From contig JAGDMJ010000103.1 in NCBI GenBank assembly GCA_017860555.1, positions 1 through 9,176 of the forward strand: a stretch of 9,176 bases of DNA. The letters run 5' to 3'. The number at the start of each line of letters is the position of its first letter. Within the stretch, counting starts at the first letter, position 1. Below, in pieces: positions 6,298 through 9,176 of the stretch. A program made the position numbers and the translations under genes. Below the pieces are notes generated by a model, which was not told where the DNA came from, ran no database searches, and saw only the letters and a program-made list of their open reading frames with translations. This DNA is from Bacteroidota bacterium (GTDB lineage: Bacteria; Bacteroidota; Ignavibacteria; UBA10030; UBA6906).

Positions 6298-8337
6298 CTA
6301 GGGTTTGTACATTACCAGGGCGCCCGCTGCAAGACCTGCCCTCGAAATATCTTCGGGCGTAGTATTGGAAACGCTCACCGACGCGTCAAGAAAGTCACTG
6401 CCCGATTCACGGTAGCAGTGTCTGACAAAGCTGCTACAGTACATGGCCCGCGGGTCGTCAAAGGGATTGGGCAGCCACTTTCTCCGCGTGATGATGGCGA
6501 TCCAGGTTCCGATCAGTTCCTTCACCGGGTAGAGGGCGGTTTCCTGCTCGTCCACCAATTGAAGTGCCGTGGCGAGGACGAGTTGCGTCTGCTCCGGGGA
6601 GAGCTGAAAATCAATGATCGCTGCATTTTCCACGATGTCCTTGCACCACTTGCCGACCCAATTCTCCTGGGCGCCATTCCTGATCTGGGGCTGGGTAACC
6701 TGCACCCTCAGGTCGCTCTCGAAGAGATAAGGGGTCCTCGTCACTGCCTGCTGCGGGCCCCTGCGGTCGAATCGCATATCCCCCAGAATGAACGCGTGCG
6801 ACCAGAGAGAACTGGACCCGTCTTTCGTCACCAACCTCTGGGCCTCACGGATCGCGATCCCGATCATATCGCATGTTCCTACCAGGCCGATAAGTCCAGG
6901 TTTATAATGGTTCGAAAAAAACTTCAGCAGGTTAACATTCGTTTCACCGATCGCTTTCTTCACGGAAACATCAAAGGACAGGGCACGCGGGGCCACTGGA
7001 AGATCTCGTTTCTGAGAAAGCGGCCAGAATTGTTGAACGGCATCTACTGTGCCCCCCTCATCCCTGGTGATTTTCACGTAGCAGAGACGTGAAATATTCC
7101 TGCCCTTGGCGTCGCGAAATGCGGACCAAGTCCCTGTGTTAAAATACTTCGCATTCTGCTGATGAAGGCGAACCACCTTCTCTTCGTGTGTGTGCCCAAA
7201 GACGACAAAATCGTACACCTCGTCGCTCAGTCCCGACCCCTTCAGAAGTGGCGTATCCGGATGTTCGCCCGGTCGAGAAAACATTCCCTCTACGGCGGAG
7301 ACGTTCTCGTCATGAAAGAGGCCATACTCTTGGACTCCCAAGGCCGGGCTGGCGGGAATGGGAGGAACCTCCGCACCAAATTTCTCTTTCAGAATTTGGT
7401 CCACCCACTCTCTGAATTCCCAGTTCTCCGGATCATGATAAAGAGCCCTGAGCTGGTTTTCGGTTTCCCTGTCCGTTGAGAAAATCCGGTAGGGGTCCGC
7501 AAAGTTGCTGAACAGTATGTCAGGAAAAGCTGGCAGGGGCTTGCCCGTCGTCGGCGCAAACGCAACACCTCGGGCCGCGAAAAAGGGGACCCCCGGCACG
7601 TCGATCCTCTCAAACGGCCTCGGATCTACCCGGTATTGACGAAAAAAGCGGTAAGCCGGTTCCAGAAGATGCCACAGTTTGTTCTTCCAGATGGCGCGAA
7701 AAGACTCCCACCAGACATCAAGGTTTGGCTCCATCGGTTCCAAGCGGTTCCAAACGAGGCGGACGAAATAATGGCCGGGGCATTCGTTCCCGAAGACAGC
7801 AAATTGCTTGTAGACGTTGTTCTCCTCGTACTGGTTGCCATGTTCAGCGTAGGTGCGCAGATCGGGTGCGTCGTAGAAAAGGCGGAACTCAATGCACGAG
7901 TCAATTTGGGCATTACCTTCGGTGATTGCACCGCGGACCGCCTCCTGAACTTTCTTGCTGACCAGGGAATGATCATGATTGCCCACGACGAAGATAATGC
8001 GGTGGTGCTCAGGATAGGAAAGGATGAAATCTCTCATCCTTGCGAAGGTGAGTGCATGTGCCTTCACAGCCTCACCTGTCCGCTGAGCCTGATCGTTCTC
8101 TATAAGATCGAGGGCGATATCCTCGCTATTTTTTGCCGTCTGATCGCTCTCCGTGGCCACTCCCCAAATGTCGAGGAAGTCCCCAAGAACGACCAGGTCC
8201 ACTTCATGATCGAGGTGCTGGGCTGAGAGATGCGTCAGGAATTCAGAAAGGGAGTTCTCATTCTCCGGGGGGAAATCATCGAGTTCGTCGCCCCGCCCGA
8301 GATGAAGATCACTTATGAAGACTGCCAGTTTTGTCAT
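6298..8337 (-). CDS. Calcineurin-like metallophosphoesterase fused to a permuted NlpC/P60 (YiiX-like) papain-fold domain
   Basis: 679 residues. Residues 1 to about 430 carry all the metal-binding motifs of a calcineurin-like phosphoesterase: SDLHLG (Asp10, His12), LGDFLDIWG (Asp53), VGNHDH (Asn120, His121), AEHGNQYE (His166) and FGHTHEE (His382, His384). The spacing is stretched by an insertion between 180 and 370. Motif style is close to the LpxH/UDP-diacylglucosamine hydrolase group, but the substrate cannot be read from sequence. Residues about 475-679 fit the permuted NlpC/P60 fold: GLIGLVGTCDMIGIAI, then His514 in LWSHAFILGD, then Cys634 in AMYCSSFVRHCY; the His-before-Cys order is the mark of the YiiX/YaeF type. 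Such domains act as amidases, peptidases or acyl-transfer enzymes. No signal peptide or membrane helix is seen. ATG 8337 follows AAAGGAGG (8343-8350). It starts 34 bp after the upstream reading frame ends, suggesting co-transcription. The fusion is unusual and its role is unknown. Confidence 0.87.
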   Translation of the reverse strand: MTKLAVFISDLHLGRGDELDDFPPENENSLSEFLTHLSAQHLDHEVDLVVLGDFLDIWGVATESDQTAKNSEDIALDLIENDQAQRTGEAVKAHALTFARMRDFILSYPEHHRIIFVVGNHDHSLVSKKVQEAVRGAITEGNAQIDSCIEFRLFYDAPDLRTYAEHGNQYEENNVYKQFAVFGNECPGHYFVRLVWNRLEPMEPNLDVWWESFRAIWKNKLWHLLEPAYRFFRQYRVDPRPFERIDVPGVPFFAARGVAFAPTTGKPLPAFPDILFSNFADPYRIFSTDRETENQLRALYHDPENWEFREWVDQILKEKFGAEVPPIPASPALGVQEYGLFHDENVSAVEGMFSRPGEHPDTPLLKGSGLSDEVYDFVVFGHTHEEKVVRLHQQNAKYFNTGTWSAFRDAKGRNISRLCYVKITRDEGGTVDAVQQFWPLSQKRDLPVAPRALSFDVSVKKAIGETNVNLLKFFSNHYKPGLIGLVGTCDMIGIAIREAQRLVTKDGSSSLWSHAFILGDMRFDRRGPQQAVTRTPYLFESDLRVQVTQPQIRNGAQENWVGKWCKDIVENAAIIDFQLSPEQTQLVLATALQLVDEQETALYPVKELIGTWIAIITRRKWLPNPFDDPRAMYCSSFVRHCYRESGSDFLDASVSVSNTTPEDISRAGLAAGALVMYKP

Positions 8338-8371
8338 AACGGCCTCCTTTCGCCATGATTCCTAAGATCCA

Positions 8372-8758
8372 TCAGCTTGCCATTTTCGCCCTCGCCGCAG
8401 GATCACCCAGCACGATGAAGTTCTGCATATCGTTTCGGGTCATCCACATCTCGACAAGCGCACGACTCCACTTCTCATTCGCTTTAACCGTCTGGTCCCT
8501 CGCGAATTCGTCTCCCTTGCTTGCTAGATCCACACTGGCTATCGCGTAGATGCTGTTGAGATTCCACCTCACGGTGGACACCCTTGCTGTTTGGCTAGGA
8601 GTCCCTGTCACTAAAGCCTCTGGGGAAATCGCACCCCCCCAAGCCGCTTCTGCCGATGGCTTTCGCCTCGGGATTGGCAGCGTCAGTTCCTTCCACTGCG
8701 CGCCATGCCTGGCGCACACCGGGATAGAGAGGAGCCTCTCGATTCCCCTCCCCCGCAC
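8372..8758 (-). pseudogene. Probable C-terminal remnant of a clan CD (gingipain C25/caspase-like) peptidase
   Basis: The frame is open for 128 codons, but only the last 70 or so look like protein: WNLNSIYAIASVDLASKGDE, a helix EKWSRALVEMWMTRND, then MQNFIVLGDPAARAKMAS. The ending N-F-I-V-L-G-D-P-A-x-R is what I remember at the C-terminus of large C25/CHAT-type proteins of several hundred residues. The catalytic part is missing. The N-terminal part of the frame begins at a GTG inside a G-rich structured stretch, has no ribosome site, and reads as low-quality protein, with the neighbouring frame looking equally good for about 100 bases. I therefore take it as a 5'-truncated gene. It could instead be a short free-standing gene. 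It lies directly upstream of the metallophosphoesterase gene. Confidence 0.4.
8698..8717. repeat. Short perfect inverted repeat beside the structured element
   Basis: GCGCGCC/GGCGCAC arms with the six-base loop ATGCCT; pairing is 7 bp in RNA including one G-U. It lies immediately downstream, on the minus strand, of the intron-like stretch and could be part of the same structure or of its insertion site. Confidence 0.35.
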
Positions 8759-8840
8759 CTCCCGGCATACGGGACACGTACCGCGGCCGCCTAACCTTAG
8801 GGCCTCGTTCGAGACGTTCCCAATTCTTCACTTCTTCCAA
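8720..8840 (-). mobile_element. Possible 3' end of a group II intron (remnant)
   Basis: On the minus strand, GGTACG/CGTATGCC (about 8786-8768) can pair with a two-base bulge, like intron domain V. Next comes a G-rich arm GGGGGAGGGG that pairs with CTCCTCTCTATCCC, leaving an unpaired A near the 3' side, like domain VI, ending near 8722. The text CCGTATGCCGGGAGGTGCGGG followed by CTATCCCG resembles, from memory, the conserved 3' ends of bacterial group II introns. No reverse transcriptase gene or intron 5' end is in the window, so at most a fragment remains. The match rests on recollection and hand folding. Confidence 0.33.
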
Positions 8841-8871
8841 TGACATCGCAGTATTCAGTTTTTCGCAAGGA

Positions 8872-9174
8872 CTACGGCGGCGACCAGTTGATTCCAGCGT
8901 TTGATGCCATACCCATAAGCTCGCTGACCCGTATATCGTATTTCTGCCGGTAAATATCATCCATCTGGTTCATGTGCGTGTTAGCCTGCGCAATCATTCG
9001 TTGAATGTGAGCCATCTGTCCAGTCTGCTGGTCGGTCGGAAGATTTGAGTATGCTCTGAGAAGTTGTTCAAGGTTGGGCAGAAGTCGATCGAGATCACGC
9101 TGAGAAGTCAATAGCGCCTTCTTTGCAAGCCAAACAAAGAAGATGAACCATGCGGCGTAGCCCAGAACCCCCAA
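8872..9174 (-). CDS. Small single-pass membrane protein, partial at window edge
   Basis: At least 100 residues; the frame is still open at the window edge, so the true start is either the TTG at 9174 or beyond. It opens with one hydrophobic segment (LGYAAWFIFFVWLAKKALL) that would anchor it in the membrane, with basic residues following. The rest is a charged, glutamine-rich helical region (about residues 24-85, RDLDRLLPNLEQLLRAYSN and similar) likely to form a coiled coil, and it ends in a short loop, NAGINWSPP. I do not recognise the family. It is co-directional with the genes downstream, separated from the peptidase remnant by the intron-like stretch. Confidence 0.6.
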   Translation of the reverse strand: MGVLGYAAWFIFFVWLAKKALLTSQRDLDRLLPNLEQLLRAYSNLPTDQQTGQMAHIQRMIAQANTHMNQMDDIYRQKYDIRVSELMGMASNAGINWSPP

Positions 9175-9176
9175 AA

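Noticed and set aside
6418..7092. A 224-codon plus-strand frame opposite the metallophosphoesterase gene
   Set aside because: It overlaps the conserved papain-fold region on the other strand and has no ribosome site or recognisable domain.
8595..8960. A 121-codon minus-strand frame across the intron-like stretch
   Set aside because: It overlaps the membrane-protein frame at one end and the structured stretch in the middle, and shows no recognisable protein motif; part may be a frame-shifted remnant.

Overview
The window (9,176 bp) looks like a bacterial accessory ("defence island"-like) region. Nearly everything runs on the minus strand, genes start after strong AAAGGAGG-type Shine-Dalgarno sites, and coding DNA is moderately to highly GC-rich. 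The species cannot be told from the sequence; the style fits a free-living environmental bacterium. No tRNA, rRNA, CRISPR array or intact transposase gene was seen.

Reading in transcription order (high to low coordinates): (1) 9174-8872, the end of a small protein with one membrane helix, cut by the window edge. (2) About 8850-8370, a disturbed zone: a G-rich structured stretch resembling the 3' end of a group II intron, followed by what looks like the C-terminal remnant of a clan CD (gingipain/caspase-like) peptidase. (3) 8337-6298, a large two-domain protein joining a calcineurin-like metallophosphoesterase to a permuted NlpC/P60 (YiiX-like) papain-fold domain. (4) 6297-5737, a 560-bp spacer with at best one small doubtful gene. 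(5) 5736-4546, a subtilisin-family (S8) serine protease without a signal peptide. (6) 4445-3732, an unrecognised beta-rich 237-residue protein with an acidic tail. (7) 3722-1872, a CHAT (caspase-like) protease with a helical C-terminal sensor region. (8) 1700-372, a TIR/nucleoside-deoxyribosyltransferase-like domain followed by a TPR-type TRAFs-binding (DUF4071/TPR-S) domain. A small plus-strand gene (30-224) faces gene 8 at the left end.

The main interest is the 5736-372 cluster. It carries two cytosolic proteases, a nucleotide/NAD-processing-type domain, and an orphan beta-rich protein lying between the proteases. The C-terminal regions of the CHAT protein and the TIR-like protein appear homologous to each other; both look like the TPR-S scaffold that comparative genomics has proposed as a sensor of NAD-derived signals and as an ancestor of the animal ASK (MAP3K) signalosome. 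A reasonable model, which is inference, is a threshold-triggered immune or suicide system: the TIR-like enzyme makes a nucleotide signal, TPR-S domains read it, the CHAT protease is switched on, and the subtilisin and/or the beta-rich protein act as downstream effector or protease substrate. The metallophosphoesterase-papain gene upstream continues the protease-rich theme but is separated by 560 bp and may be independent.
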